Assembly: GCF_002117935.1 (NCBI RefSeq)
Contig: NZ_BDJE01000071.1
Span: forward strand, 1-53,497
Length of the DNA: 53,497 nucleotides
Reading direction: 5' to 3'
Origin: Nocardioides sp. PD653-B2
GTDB lineage: Bacteria; Actinomycetota; Actinomycetes; Propionibacteriales; Nocardioidaceae
In this document: positions 32,287-39,885 of the stretch, one piece after another
Numbering within the stretch: position 1 is the first letter of the stretch
Layout of the letters: the number at the start of each line of letters is the position of its first letter
Notes under the pieces: model-generated
Database searches by the model: none
What the model was told of the DNA's origin: nothing
What the model saw: only the letters and a program-made list of their open reading frames with translations
Made by a program: the position numbers and the translations under genes

Positions 32287-34038
32287 ATGGTGGACACGAG
32301 CAAGGTCGCCACCAGCAACACGACGACCGCGGCGACGGCCAAGAAGCCGAGCCGGGCAGGCGCGATCGCCACCTGGGCCGACGAGCGCCTCGGCCTCGCA
32401 TCGATGGCCAAGAAGAACCTGCGCAAGGTCTTCCCCGACCACTGGTCGTTCATGCTGGGCGAGATCGCGCTGTGGAGCTTCGTCGTCCTGCTGCTGACCG
32501 GCGTGTTCCTCACCCTCTGGTTCACGCCGAGCATGGGCGAGGTCACCTACCACGGCTCCTACGAGCAGCTGCGCGGCATCCACATGTCCGAGGCGTACGC
32601 CTCGAGCCTCAAGCTCTCCTTCGACGTCCGCGGCGGCCTGCTGATGCGCCAGATGCACCACTGGGCCGCGATGCTCTTCATCGCGTCGATGATGGTGCAC
32701 CTGCTCCGGGTGTTCTTCACGGGCGCCTACCGCAAGCCGCGCGAGCTCAACTGGGTGATCGGCTCGCTGCTGCTGCTCCTCGGCACGCTCGAGGGCTTCA
32801 CCGGCTACTCGCTGCCCGACGACCTGCTGTCGGGCACGGGCGTCCGCGCCGCCGACGGCTTCGTCAAGGCGACGCCGGTGGTCGGCACGTACATGTCGTT
32901 CTTCCTCTTCGACGGCGAGTTCCCGGGTGAGGCGATCATCCCGCGGCTCTACACGATCCACGTGCTGCTGATCCCGGGCCTGCTGCTGGCGCTGATCGCG
33001 GCCCACATGCTGCTGCTCGTCTACCACAAGCACACCCAGTGGCCTGGTCCCGGCCGCACCGAGAAGAACGTCGTGGGCTTCCCGATGCTCCCGGTGTACG
33101 CCGCCAAGGCCGGTGGCTTCTTCTTCATCGTGTTCGGCGTGACCGCCCTGATGGGTGCGGTGCTGTCGATCAACCCGGTGTGGAAGTACGGCCCGTACGA
33201 CCCGTCCAAGGTGACCGCGGGCTCCCAGCCCGACTGGTACATGGGCTGGCCGGACGGGGCGCTGCGGATCATGCCCGGCATCGAGTCGCACTTCTGGGGC
33301 GTGACGCTCAGCTGGAACGTGCTGCTGCCCATCCTGGTGCTGCCGATGCTGATGTTCACGATCCTGCTGCTGCTGCCGTTCATCGACGCCTGGATCACCG
33401 GCGACAAGCGCGAGCACCACCTGTTGGAGCGCCCGCGCAACGCGCCGACCAGGACGGCCACCATGGTCGCGCTGATGACGATGTACGGCCTCTTCTGGGC
33501 GGCCGGCGGCAACGACATCATCGCGATCAGGCTGCACGCGTCGATCAACCAGATCACGTACTTCCTGCGGGCGGCGGTCTTCATCGGTCCGGTCATCGCC
33601 TTCGTGATCACCCGGCGCTGGTGCATCTCGCTGCAGCGCAAGGACAACGACGACCTGCTCCACGGCTACGAGACCGGCATCATCATGCGGTCGGCCGAGG
33701 GTGGCTACTCCGAGAAGCACCTGCCGCTGGCGCCGTCGCGGGCCTACACGCTCACGGCGCGCGACCGCGACCCGGTGCCGAACGGTCACCACGAGGAGGT
33801 CGACGCCAACGGCCTGCCGGGCCCGGCCAAGGGACGCTTCACGGGTCTCCGCAACCGGATCCGCACGGTCTGGTACGCCGACAACGTGCAGAAGCCGACG
33901 CCGGAGGAGCTCGCTGCGGGCCACCACCACGCCGAGCACGAGCACGAGCTGCAGAGCCCGATGGACGGCCACGCCGCCGACGGCCACCAGTTCGACGGCC
34001 ACCACCTGGTCGAGGACGAGAACCTGCGCTCGCACTGA
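32287..34038 (+). CDS. qcrB: Cytochrome b subunit of the bcc complex
   Basis: 583 residues. Eight-helix cytochrome b with heme-binding histidines (MRQMHHWAAMLFIASMMVHL and LYTIHVLLIPGLLLALIAAH) and quinol-site PDWY in SQPDWYMGWPDG. The C-terminal extension after residue 530 is cytoplasmic and ends in a histidine-rich tail: HHHAEHEHELQSPMDGHAAD then GHQFDGHHLVEDENLRSH, about ten His in the last 40 residues. ATG two nt after qcrA. It is the end of the operon, with a terminator and repeat array B behind it. Confidence 0.96.
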   Translation: MVDTSKVATSNTTTAATAKKPSRAGAIATWADERLGLASMAKKNLRKVFPDHWSFMLGEIALWSFVVLLLTGVFLTLWFTPSMGEVTYHGSYEQLRGIHMSEAYASSLKLSFDVRGGLLMRQMHHWAAMLFIASMMVHLLRVFFTGAYRKPRELNWVIGSLLLLLGTLEGFTGYSLPDDLLSGTGVRAADGFVKATPVVGTYMSFFLFDGEFPGEAIIPRLYTIHVLLIPGLLLALIAAHMLLLVYHKHTQWPGPGRTEKNVVGFPMLPVYAAKAGGFFFIVFGVTALMGAVLSINPVWKYGPYDPSKVTAGSQPDWYMGWPDGALRIMPGIESHFWGVTLSWNVLLPILVLPMLMFTILLLLPFIDAWITGDKREHHLLERPRNAPTRTATMVALMTMYGLFWAAGGNDIIAIRLHASINQITYFLRAAVFIGPVIAFVITRRWCISLQRKDNDDLLHGYETGIIMRSAEGGYSEKHLPLAPSRAYTLTARDRDPVPNGHHEEVDANGLPGPAKGRFTGLRNRIRTVWYADNVQKPTPEELAAGHHHAEHEHELQSPMDGHAADGHQFDGHHLVEDENLRSH

Positions 34039-34056
34039 CGCCACTGCAGGGCCACT

Positions 34057-34106
34057 CCGAGGCCGCCCCTCTCCCCCCAACGGGAGTCGGGCGGCCTCGG
34101 TCGTTT
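34057..34106 (+). terminator. Terminator after qcrB
   Basis: CCGAGGCCGCCC (34057-34068) pairs perfectly with GGGCGGCCTCGG (34089-34100), 12 bp. The loop contains a second stem CTCCC/GGGAG (34071-34075 and 34082-34086), and the hairpin is followed by TCGTTT. Confidence 0.8.
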
Positions 34107-34109
34107 CGC

Positions 34110-34193
34110 TGACCCGTCGCTTCGGCACGCTCTGGGAGTGCCGACCCGTCGCTTCGGCACGCTCTGGGAGTGCTGACCCGTCGCTTCATCACG
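34110..34193 (+). repeat. Tandem intergenic repeat, array B
   Basis: Three units at exactly 32-bp intervals (34110, 34142, 34174) with core TGACCCGTCGCTTCGGCACG; unit 2 begins CGACCC and unit 3 reads CTTCATCACG. The 12-bp linkers of units 1 and 2 are identical (CTCTGGGAGTGC). Same orientation as qcrB. The last unit overlaps the stop codon of the opposite-strand AbiEi/DUF559 gene. Confidence 0.85.
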
Positions 34194-35175
34194 GACCGCG
34201 ATCCTGGCCGGACCAGGTCAGACCGCCGAAGCGCCGACGGGCGGCGACGATGCCGGCCCGGAGTCGACGCTCGACGTGCGCGCCCGGACCCCAGAGATCG
34301 GACGCGGTGAAGACGTCGACGATCCACCCCTCGTGCTCGACCAGCCACGACCGGCGAGCACGATCGTGCTCCTGGCGCTCCGGCCCGTGCCACTGGGGTC
34401 CGTCGTACTCGGCCGCGTACCGGAGGTCGGGGACTCCGAGATCCAGGTAGAACCACCCGTCGGGCCCCTTCGCAGGCACTTGCGGGACCGGCAGCGGCAG
34501 CTCCTGGCAGTCGCGCCACCGCAGCTTCATCACGCTCTCGGGCGGCGACTGGGCCAGACCGTCGACGTACGGCGCCGTGCCACGGAACGTCCGCACGCCC
34601 CGGTACCCCTTGAACCGGCTGTCACCGAGCCTGACGAGATCGCTCGCATCGAAGTCGGCGATCGCTGCCATGGCGTCCATGCCGGCGAACCCCTGCTCCC
34701 GCGGCAGCAACAACCCGAGATCGCAGGCGGTACGGAGCTTGCTCGTGACGTGAAGGTCGCCGATCTGCACCACCTCCCCCGGGAGGAAGGTGCGCTCCCC
34801 GCTCTGGGTGAGGTCGTTGCGGAGCCGGTATCCCGCTCTCGACCGATACATCGAGACCGGAGGGACCGCGAGGTGGTCGTTGGGCGCGAGCACCATCGAC
34901 GCACCGTGGAACCACCCGGCAGTGCGGTCGGTGACGACGGCGTCGTCCGGGACCACCAGCCTCAGGCAGGCGGCACGCAGCTCGAGTCCGTCGGCGAGCT
35001 GCGCGGCGTACGCGACCCCACGGATCGGGGTGATCAGCAGGCCGTCCGCCACCCAGGTCGCCAGCTGGCGCCGGCTGACCCCGGCTGCCCGTGCCTCAGC
35101 AGAGGTGAAAGGTCGGTCGATGGGAACCGGAGCATCCGGTCCCAGGAAAGGCGTGTGTCGGGGTACGTCGGTCAT
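34189..35175 (-). CDS. AbiEi-type antitoxin domain plus DUF559/PD-(D/E)XK-like protein
   Basis: 328 residues. Residues 20-65 form an AbiEi_4-type winged helix (RPFTSAEARAAGVSRRQLAT, WVADGLLITPIRGVAYAAQL). The C-terminal 90 residues resemble the DUF559/Vsr-like nuclease fold: FYLDLGVPDLRYAAEYDGPQ, then WHGPERQEHDRARRSWL. This architecture is frequent and multicopy in Nocardioides-type genomes; the role is unknown, perhaps defence or toxin-antitoxin. No cognate AbiEii toxin is adjacent. Codon use looks less GC-extreme than the neighbours. It is bounded by repeat arrays B and C, which both point toward it. Confidence 0.78.
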   Translation of the reverse strand: MTDVPRHTPFLGPDAPVPIDRPFTSAEARAAGVSRRQLATWVADGLLITPIRGVAYAAQLADGLELRAACLRLVVPDDAVVTDRTAGWFHGASMVLAPNDHLAVPPVSMYRSRAGYRLRNDLTQSGERTFLPGEVVQIGDLHVTSKLRTACDLGLLLPREQGFAGMDAMAAIADFDASDLVRLGDSRFKGYRGVRTFRGTAPYVDGLAQSPPESVMKLRWRDCQELPLPVPQVPAKGPDGWFYLDLGVPDLRYAAEYDGPQWHGPERQEHDRARRSWLVEHEGWIVDVFTASDLWGPGAHVERRLRAGIVAARRRFGGLTWSGQDRGP

Positions 35176-35366
35176 GGGCAGGTCGATGCCCCCACCGACC
35201 AGGTCGCCAATCAGACGCAGTGGTCACCTGTGGACAACGCGTCGACGTGCGCGCCGTAGCGACGGGTCAGCGCTCTCACGCGTTCCCAAGCGACGGGTCA
35301 GCGCTCTCACGCGTACCCAAGCGACGGGTCAGCGCTCTCACGCGCACCCAAGCGACGGGTCAGCGA
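35176..35366. other. Intergenic region between the AbiEi/DUF559 gene and the L,D-transpeptidase
   Basis: 191 nt. The part to about 35249 is upstream sequence of the AbiEi gene with no clear -10 box; from 35250 it is filled by repeat array C. Confidence 0.5.
35250..35362 (-). repeat. Tandem intergenic repeat, array C
   Basis: Minus strand; four units starting at 35362, 35331, 35300 and 35269, a strict 31-bp period. Cores read TGACCCGTCGCTTGGGTGCG, then ...GGGTACG and ...GGGAACG; the last is ...CTACGGCGCG. The 11-bp linkers of units 1-3 are identical (CGTGAGAGCGC). The array begins 4 nt after the L,D-transpeptidase stop and runs in that gene's direction. Confidence 0.85.
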
Positions 35367-36584
35367 TCAGGAGAGAGCGGATGCCTGGGCGTACTGGGCG
35401 AAGGACTCGTTCCAGTCGCCGTAGCCGTTGTCGAGCGTCATCGGGCGGTCGGTGCCGGTGTACTCGACCACGTCGCCGCGGCGGCTCATGGCGTAGAGCC
35501 AGGCCGCGTTGTCGGTGCTCATCCCGGTGCACCCGTGGGACACGTTGGCGTAGCCCTGGGAGCCGACCGACCACGGGGCGGCGTGGATGAACTCGCCCGA
35601 GTAGGTCAGCCGCATCGCCCACTGGACGTTGTCGAGGTCGTACGCCTCCGCACCGGTGATGCCGACGGTCTCGGAGTTCATCCGCTTCGAGTCGAACTTC
35701 TCGATGATCACCTTGGTGCCGGAGCGAGTGGTGAAGCCGGCCTTGCCGGTGGTGATCGGGATCGTCCGGAGCAGGGAGCCGTTGCTGAAGACCTTCATCT
35801 GGTGGGTCTGCGCGTCGACCTTGTAGATGTGCGCGTCCCCGACCTCGAAGTCCAGCTGGCGGCTCTCCTGGCCGTAGATGCCGTGGCCCGCCGGGATGCT
35901 GTTCACGTCGACGTCGACGTGCACGTCGGTGCCGGCCTTCCAGTACGTCTTCGGGCGCCAGTGGGCCTCGGTGTCGCTGAGCCAGTGCCACGCGCCCGGC
36001 TGGCGGGGGGTCGACGTGACGCTCATGTGCTTCTCGAACGACGCACGCTCGGTCACCGGGAGGTCGAACGTGACGATCACCGGCATCCCGACGCCGACCG
36101 TCTCGCCGGCCAGCGGGGCCACCGACGGGTAGGTCTGCTCGTCGAGGGTGAGGTCCTGCGTCGTGAACTTCGACGTACGGCGGACCTGCTTGCCGTTGGT
36201 GCCCTGCGCGACCGTCTTCACGACGTACGACGTGCCGGGCTCGAGGCGGCTGTCGGCCTTCCAGGAGAGCCCGTTGCCGGCCATGGTGCCCGCGAGGGCG
36301 CCCTCGGTCGACGTCACGTCGACCGACTCGAGCTCCGCGTTGGCGACCGTGACGGCCAGGGTGGTGTCGACCGAGACGTCGGCGGTGCCGCTCTCGACGT
36401 TGAGGCTGACCTTCGGCTTCGCGACCGGCGCCGCCGAGCTGCTGGTGGCGTCGGTGGGCTCCGAGCCGACGAGGGGCGCGTCGTTGGTGTCGCAGGCCGT
36501 CAGGCCCAGGGCGGCGATGGCGACGAGCGCGGCTGCGCCGGCGATCGCTCGGCGCCCGTGTCGGCGCTGACGACTCTCGGACAT
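35367..36584 (-). CDS. L,D-transpeptidase lipoprotein (YkuD family, LdtMt2-like)
   Basis: 405 residues. Lipoprotein signal IAGAAALVAIAALGLTAC (lipobox LTAC), two Ig-like domains (about residues 55-260; KPKVSLNVESGTADVSVDTT, TFDLPVTERASFEKHMSVTS) and a C-terminal YkuD domain with catalytic Cys352 in VSHGCTGMS. It makes 3-3 peptidoglycan cross-links in the periplasm-like space, as in mycobacterial Ldt. ATG 36584 with GGGGAG 7 nt upstream. TACGCT (36626-36631) is a candidate -10 box. Confidence 0.94.
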   Translation of the reverse strand: MSESRQRRHGRRAIAGAAALVAIAALGLTACDTNDAPLVGSEPTDATSSSAAPVAKPKVSLNVESGTADVSVDTTLAVTVANAELESVDVTSTEGALAGTMAGNGLSWKADSRLEPGTSYVVKTVAQGTNGKQVRRTSKFTTQDLTLDEQTYPSVAPLAGETVGVGMPVIVTFDLPVTERASFEKHMSVTSTPRQPGAWHWLSDTEAHWRPKTYWKAGTDVHVDVDVNSIPAGHGIYGQESRQLDFEVGDAHIYKVDAQTHQMKVFSNGSLLRTIPITTGKAGFTTRSGTKVIIEKFDSKRMNSETVGITGAEAYDLDNVQWAMRLTYSGEFIHAAPWSVGSQGYANVSHGCTGMSTDNAAWLYAMSRRGDVVEYTGTDRPMTLDNGYGDWNESFAQYAQASALS

Positions 36585-36625
36585 GCGAAAACTCCCCGTG
36601 ACTGGCTGCGTGCGGTCGTACGTCC

Positions 36626-36631
36626 AGCGTA
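36626..36631 (-). promoter_or_regulatory. Candidate -10 box for the L,D-transpeptidase
   Basis: TACGCT on the minus strand, giving a leader of about 35 nt with a good ribosome site. No clear -35 box. Confidence 0.4.
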
Positions 36632-36714
36632 ACCGCCGGGCCCCACGAGTCCGATTCGGCGCGACGTGCGAAGGCTCACGCCGTCCGAGCGCAACCAAAC
36701 CGCCGTGGCGAGCG

Positions 36715-37113
36715 TCAGTGCGCGTGCTCGCCGCGGTAGTACTCGAAGATCCAGCCCACCAGCGCCAGGGCACCCAGGGCGACCCCGATGATGAAGAGCC
36801 ACCACGCGTAGGCCGCGACGCCGTACACGCACACACCGAGCGCGAGGGCGCACCACAGCGGCCACCAGGAGTACGGCGGGAAGAAGCCCAGCTCGCCGGC
36901 GCCGTCCGCGATGTCGCCGTCCTTGCGGTCCTCGGGACGTGGGTCCATGTTCTTGGCGTGGAACCCGAGGTAGAGGGTCACCATGGCCGAGAGCAGGGTC
37001 GTCATCGTCAGCGCGGAGGTGCCGGTCCAGTCACCGGTGATGAACCAGTAGGCGGGGCTCACCAGCACGAAGAAGATCGTGCAGATCCCGAAGATCCAGG
37101 CTTCAGACTTCAT
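36715..37113 (-). CDS. ctaF: Cytochrome c oxidase subunit 4, actinobacterial type
   Basis: 132 residues, four membrane helices: AWIFGICTIFFVLVSPAYWF, LTMTTLLSAMVTLYLGFHAK, WWPLWCALALGVCVYGVAAY and WLFIIGVALGALALVGWIFE. The signature PPYSWWPLW and MDPRPEDR segments are typical of actinobacterial CtaF. ATG overlaps the ctaD stop (ATGA). Last gene of ctaC-ctaD-ctaF. Confidence 0.95.
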   Translation of the reverse strand: MKSEAWIFGICTIFFVLVSPAYWFITGDWTGTSALTMTTLLSAMVTLYLGFHAKNMDPRPEDRKDGDIADGAGELGFFPPYSWWPLWCALALGVCVYGVAAYAWWLFIIGVALGALALVGWIFEYYRGEHAH

Positions 37114-38867
37114 CGGGCGTCGCCCTCCGGGTCGGCGTTGCGGTCGCGGAGCATCTCCTCGCGACCCTCCATGTCGGGTGCGTCCGCGACGTCACCGTCG
37201 CGAGCGGCTTCGTTGTCCTCCAGCTCGATCGCCGCGACCTCCGGGTGGTGGAGGTCGAACGCCGGAGACTCGGAGCGGATCCGCGGGATCGTCACGAAGT
37301 TGTGGCGCGGCGGCGGGCAGCTGGTCGCCCACTCGAGCGAGCGGCCCCAGCCCCACGGGTCGTCGGTGTTGACCAGGGGCGCCCGGCGCGACACGTAGAC
37401 GTTGTAGAGGAACGGCAGCGTCGAGGCACCGAGCAGGAACGCACCGATCGTCGACACCTGGTTGAGGGTGGTGAAGCCGTCGTCGGGCAGGTAGTCGGCG
37501 TAGCGCCGCGGCATGCCCTCCACCCCCAGCCAGTGCTGCACGAGGAACGTCGTGTGGAAGCCGATGAACAGCAGCCAGAAGTGCAGCTTGCCGAGGCGCT
37601 CGTCGAGCATCCGGCCGGTCATCTTCGGCCACCAGAAGTAGAAGCCCGCGAACATCGCGAACACCACCGTGCCGAACACGACGTAGTGGAAGTGCGCGAC
37701 CACGAAGTAGGAGTCGGAGACGTGGAAGTCGAGCGGCGGGCTGGCCAGGATGATGCCGGTCAGGCCACCGAAGAGGAACGTCGTGAGGAAGCCGATCGAC
37801 CAGAGCATGGGCGTGTCGAACGAGACGGACCCGCCCCACATCGTGCCGATCCAGTTGAAGAACTTCACTCCTGTGGGCACCGCGATCAGGAACGTCATGC
37901 CCGAGAAGAACGGCAGGTCGACCGCGCCGGTCACGAACATGTGGTGCGCCCACACCGCGACCGAGAGGATCGCGATGCCGAGCGTCGCACCGACCAGGCC
38001 GATGTAGCCGAAGATCGGCTTGCGGCTGAAGACCGGCAGGATCTCGGTGACGATGCCGAAGAACGGCAGCGCGATGATGTAGACCTCGGGGTGCCCGAAG
38101 AACCAGAACAGGTGCTGCCACAGGATCGCGCCGCCGTGGGCGGTGTCGAAGACGTGGGCGCCGAGCTGGCGGTCGGCCTCGAGCGAGAGCAGCGCGCCGG
38201 CCAGGACCGGGAAGGCGATCAGCACGAGCAGGCTGGTGACCAGCGTGTTCCAGACGAAGATCGGCATCCGGAACATGGTCATGCCGGGCGCGCGCATGCA
38301 GATGATCGTGGTGATGAAGTTGACCGCACCGAGGATGGTGCCGAGACCGGCCATCCACAGGCCCATGATCCAGAGGTCACCGCCGACGCCGGGTGAGCGG
38401 ATCGCGTCGGAGAGCGGCGTGTAGGCGAACCAGCCGAAGTCGGCCGCGCCCTGCGGGGTCAGGAAGCCGGAGGCGGCGATCAGCCCACCGAAGAGGAACA
38501 GCCAGTAGCTGAACATGTTCAGGCGCGGGAACGCGACGTCCGGCGAGCCGATCTGGAGCGGCATGATCACGTTGCCGAACCCGAAGAACAGCGGCGTCGC
38601 GAACAGCAGCAGCATGATCGTGCCGTGCATCGTGAAGAGCTGGTTGTACAGCTCGTCGTTGACCACCTGCATGCCCGGGTAGGCGAGCTCGGAGCGGATC
38701 AGCATCGCCATCAGGCCGCCCACGAGGAACCAGGCGAACGACGTCCCGAGGTAGAGCTTGCCGATCAGCTTGTGGTCGGTGGTCGTCAGGACCCGCGCGA
38801 CCTGCTCACCGAGACGCGGGCGCTCCGTCCCTCCGGTGGCGGTCGGGTGTGCGGTCGTGGCGGTCAC
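37110..38867 (-). CDS. ctaD: Cytochrome c oxidase subunit I
   Basis: 585 residues, twelve helices. Heme and CuB ligands are visible in MHGTIMLLLF (low-spin heme His), FWFFGHPEVYI (cross-linked His-Tyr site), VWAHHMFVTG (CuB His pair) and VVAHFHYVVFGTVVFA (heme a3 and a His). K- and D-channel type residues identify an A-type oxidase. GTG 38867 with GGAGG 7-8 nt upstream. It overlaps the ctaC 3' end by 62 nt. Confidence 0.97.
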   Translation of the reverse strand: MTATTAHPTATGGTERPRLGEQVARVLTTTDHKLIGKLYLGTSFAWFLVGGLMAMLIRSELAYPGMQVVNDELYNQLFTMHGTIMLLLFATPLFFGFGNVIMPLQIGSPDVAFPRLNMFSYWLFLFGGLIAASGFLTPQGAADFGWFAYTPLSDAIRSPGVGGDLWIMGLWMAGLGTILGAVNFITTIICMRAPGMTMFRMPIFVWNTLVTSLLVLIAFPVLAGALLSLEADRQLGAHVFDTAHGGAILWQHLFWFFGHPEVYIIALPFFGIVTEILPVFSRKPIFGYIGLVGATLGIAILSVAVWAHHMFVTGAVDLPFFSGMTFLIAVPTGVKFFNWIGTMWGGSVSFDTPMLWSIGFLTTFLFGGLTGIILASPPLDFHVSDSYFVVAHFHYVVFGTVVFAMFAGFYFWWPKMTGRMLDERLGKLHFWLLFIGFHTTFLVQHWLGVEGMPRRYADYLPDDGFTTLNQVSTIGAFLLGASTLPFLYNVYVSRRAPLVNTDDPWGWGRSLEWATSCPPPRHNFVTIPRIRSESPAFDLHHPEVAAIELEDNEAARDGDVADAPDMEGREEMLRDRNADPEGDAR

Positions 38868-39792
38868 TCCGCCCCCTCCTCGGCTCGTCGCCGGAGAGCC
38901 CGGCCTGGGTGCTGGCGAAGGAGCCGCCGAGCAGCGGCGCGTCGGACTCGGCGCCGGCGTCCTGGAGCTGCTGGAGGTACTCCTGGTACTTCTCGACGCT
39001 CACGACCTCGACGTTGAAGAGCATCCGCGAGTGGTAGACGCCGCAGAGCTCGTAGCACTTCCCGCGGAACGAGCCCTCGCGGGTCGGCGTGATCTCGTAG
39101 TGGTTCACGCGACCGGGGACGACGTCCATCTTCATGAGGAACGCCGGCACCCCGAGGTCGTGGATCACGTCGGGCGAGTGCAGGTTGAAGCGCGTCGTCA
39201 GGCCGACCGGCAGGACCAGGGTCGGGATGTGCGAGCCGGTGCCGGCCTCGTGGACGTACGACGAGTAGGGGAACTGGTCGTCGAACAGGTCGTCGTCGGC
39301 CGAGCGGTCCTGCTCGCCGATGCCGTAGTTGAAGGTCCACGACCACTGCTGGCCGGTGACCTCGATCGTGTTGTCGACCTTGCGGTCGTCGTCGAGGACG
39401 AAGTTCTGGGTGTCCACCGTGTGCACGAAGAAGACGATCACCATGATGACCGGCGCGATCGTGTAGAAGATCTCGAGCGGCAGGTTGTAGCGCGTCTGGA
39501 TCGGGATCTCGTCGTCGCTGCGACGGCGGAAGTGGAAGATCGCGTAGAAGATCAGGGCCCACACGATCACGCCCGTGATCAGGGCGGCGATCCACGCGCC
39601 CTGCCACAGGTTCAAGATGTGCTCGCCCTGCTCGGACGCCGGGTCCGGCATCGCGAACCGCTCCCACTCCCCCTTGGTCTCGGAGGAGCAGCCGCCCAGC
39701 ACCAGCACGCTGATGCCGAGGACGGCGAGGGCGGTCACTCGACGGGCTGTCCCGTGGTTGCCGGCCACACGCTTGGGGAGTTGCAGACCCAC
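38806..39792 (-). CDS. ctaC: Cytochrome c oxidase subunit II (lipoprotein)
   Basis: 328 residues. Lipobox VLGGCSSE, two membrane helices (WIAALITGVIVWALIFYAIF, LEIFYTIAPVIMVIVFFVHT) and a CuA domain with SPDVIHDLGVPAF and CYELCGVYHSRML (Cys-x3-Cys-x3-His). The end is odd: after ASTQAGLSGDE the frame continues RRGRSDRHDRT... 62 nt into ctaD, whereas the neighbouring frame would read EEGAE and stop at a GTGA junction with ctaD, the arrangement seen elsewhere in this window. A one-base change near 38870-38885 is likely. GTG 39792 with GAGAGG upstream. Confidence 0.94.
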   Translation of the reverse strand: MGLQLPKRVAGNHGTARRVTALAVLGISVLVLGGCSSETKGEWERFAMPDPASEQGEHILNLWQGAWIAALITGVIVWALIFYAIFHFRRRSDDEIPIQTRYNLPLEIFYTIAPVIMVIVFFVHTVDTQNFVLDDDRKVDNTIEVTGQQWSWTFNYGIGEQDRSADDDLFDDQFPYSSYVHEAGTGSHIPTLVLPVGLTTRFNLHSPDVIHDLGVPAFLMKMDVVPGRVNHYEITPTREGSFRGKCYELCGVYHSRMLFNVEVVSVEKYQEYLQQLQDAGAESDAPLLGGSFASTQAGLSGDEPRRGRSDRHDRTPDRHRRDGAPASR

Positions 39793-39831
39793 GAACGAGC
39801 CTCTCTCTCAACGATCTCGGATACGCCGAAC

Positions 39832-39837
39832 ACTATA
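39832..39837 (-). promoter_or_regulatory. -10 box of the ctaCDF operon
   Basis: TATAGT on the minus strand, implying a leader of about 33 nt to GTG 39792. It is back to back with the cysteine desulfurase promoter at 39874. Confidence 0.55.
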
Positions 39838-39873
39838 GGAATCGAGGACCGGTTTGAGCGGTGGGGCACCCGG

Positions 39874-39879
39874 TACGTT
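39874..39879 (+). promoter_or_regulatory. -10 box of a leaderless transcript
   Basis: TACGTT 6 nt before GTG 39886. Confidence 0.55.
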
Positions 39880-39885
39880 CGGTGT

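Noticed and set aside
34189..35175. Complete AbiEi/AbiEii toxin-antitoxin system
   Set aside because: No AbiEii nucleotidyltransferase-like toxin gene is adjacent on either side; only the AbiEi-like domain is present.
35250..35362. Translated peptide repeat (KRRVSAL/EATGQRSH-like readings)
   Set aside because: The 31- and 32-bp periods shift the frame every unit, and no start or ribosome site precedes such a frame.
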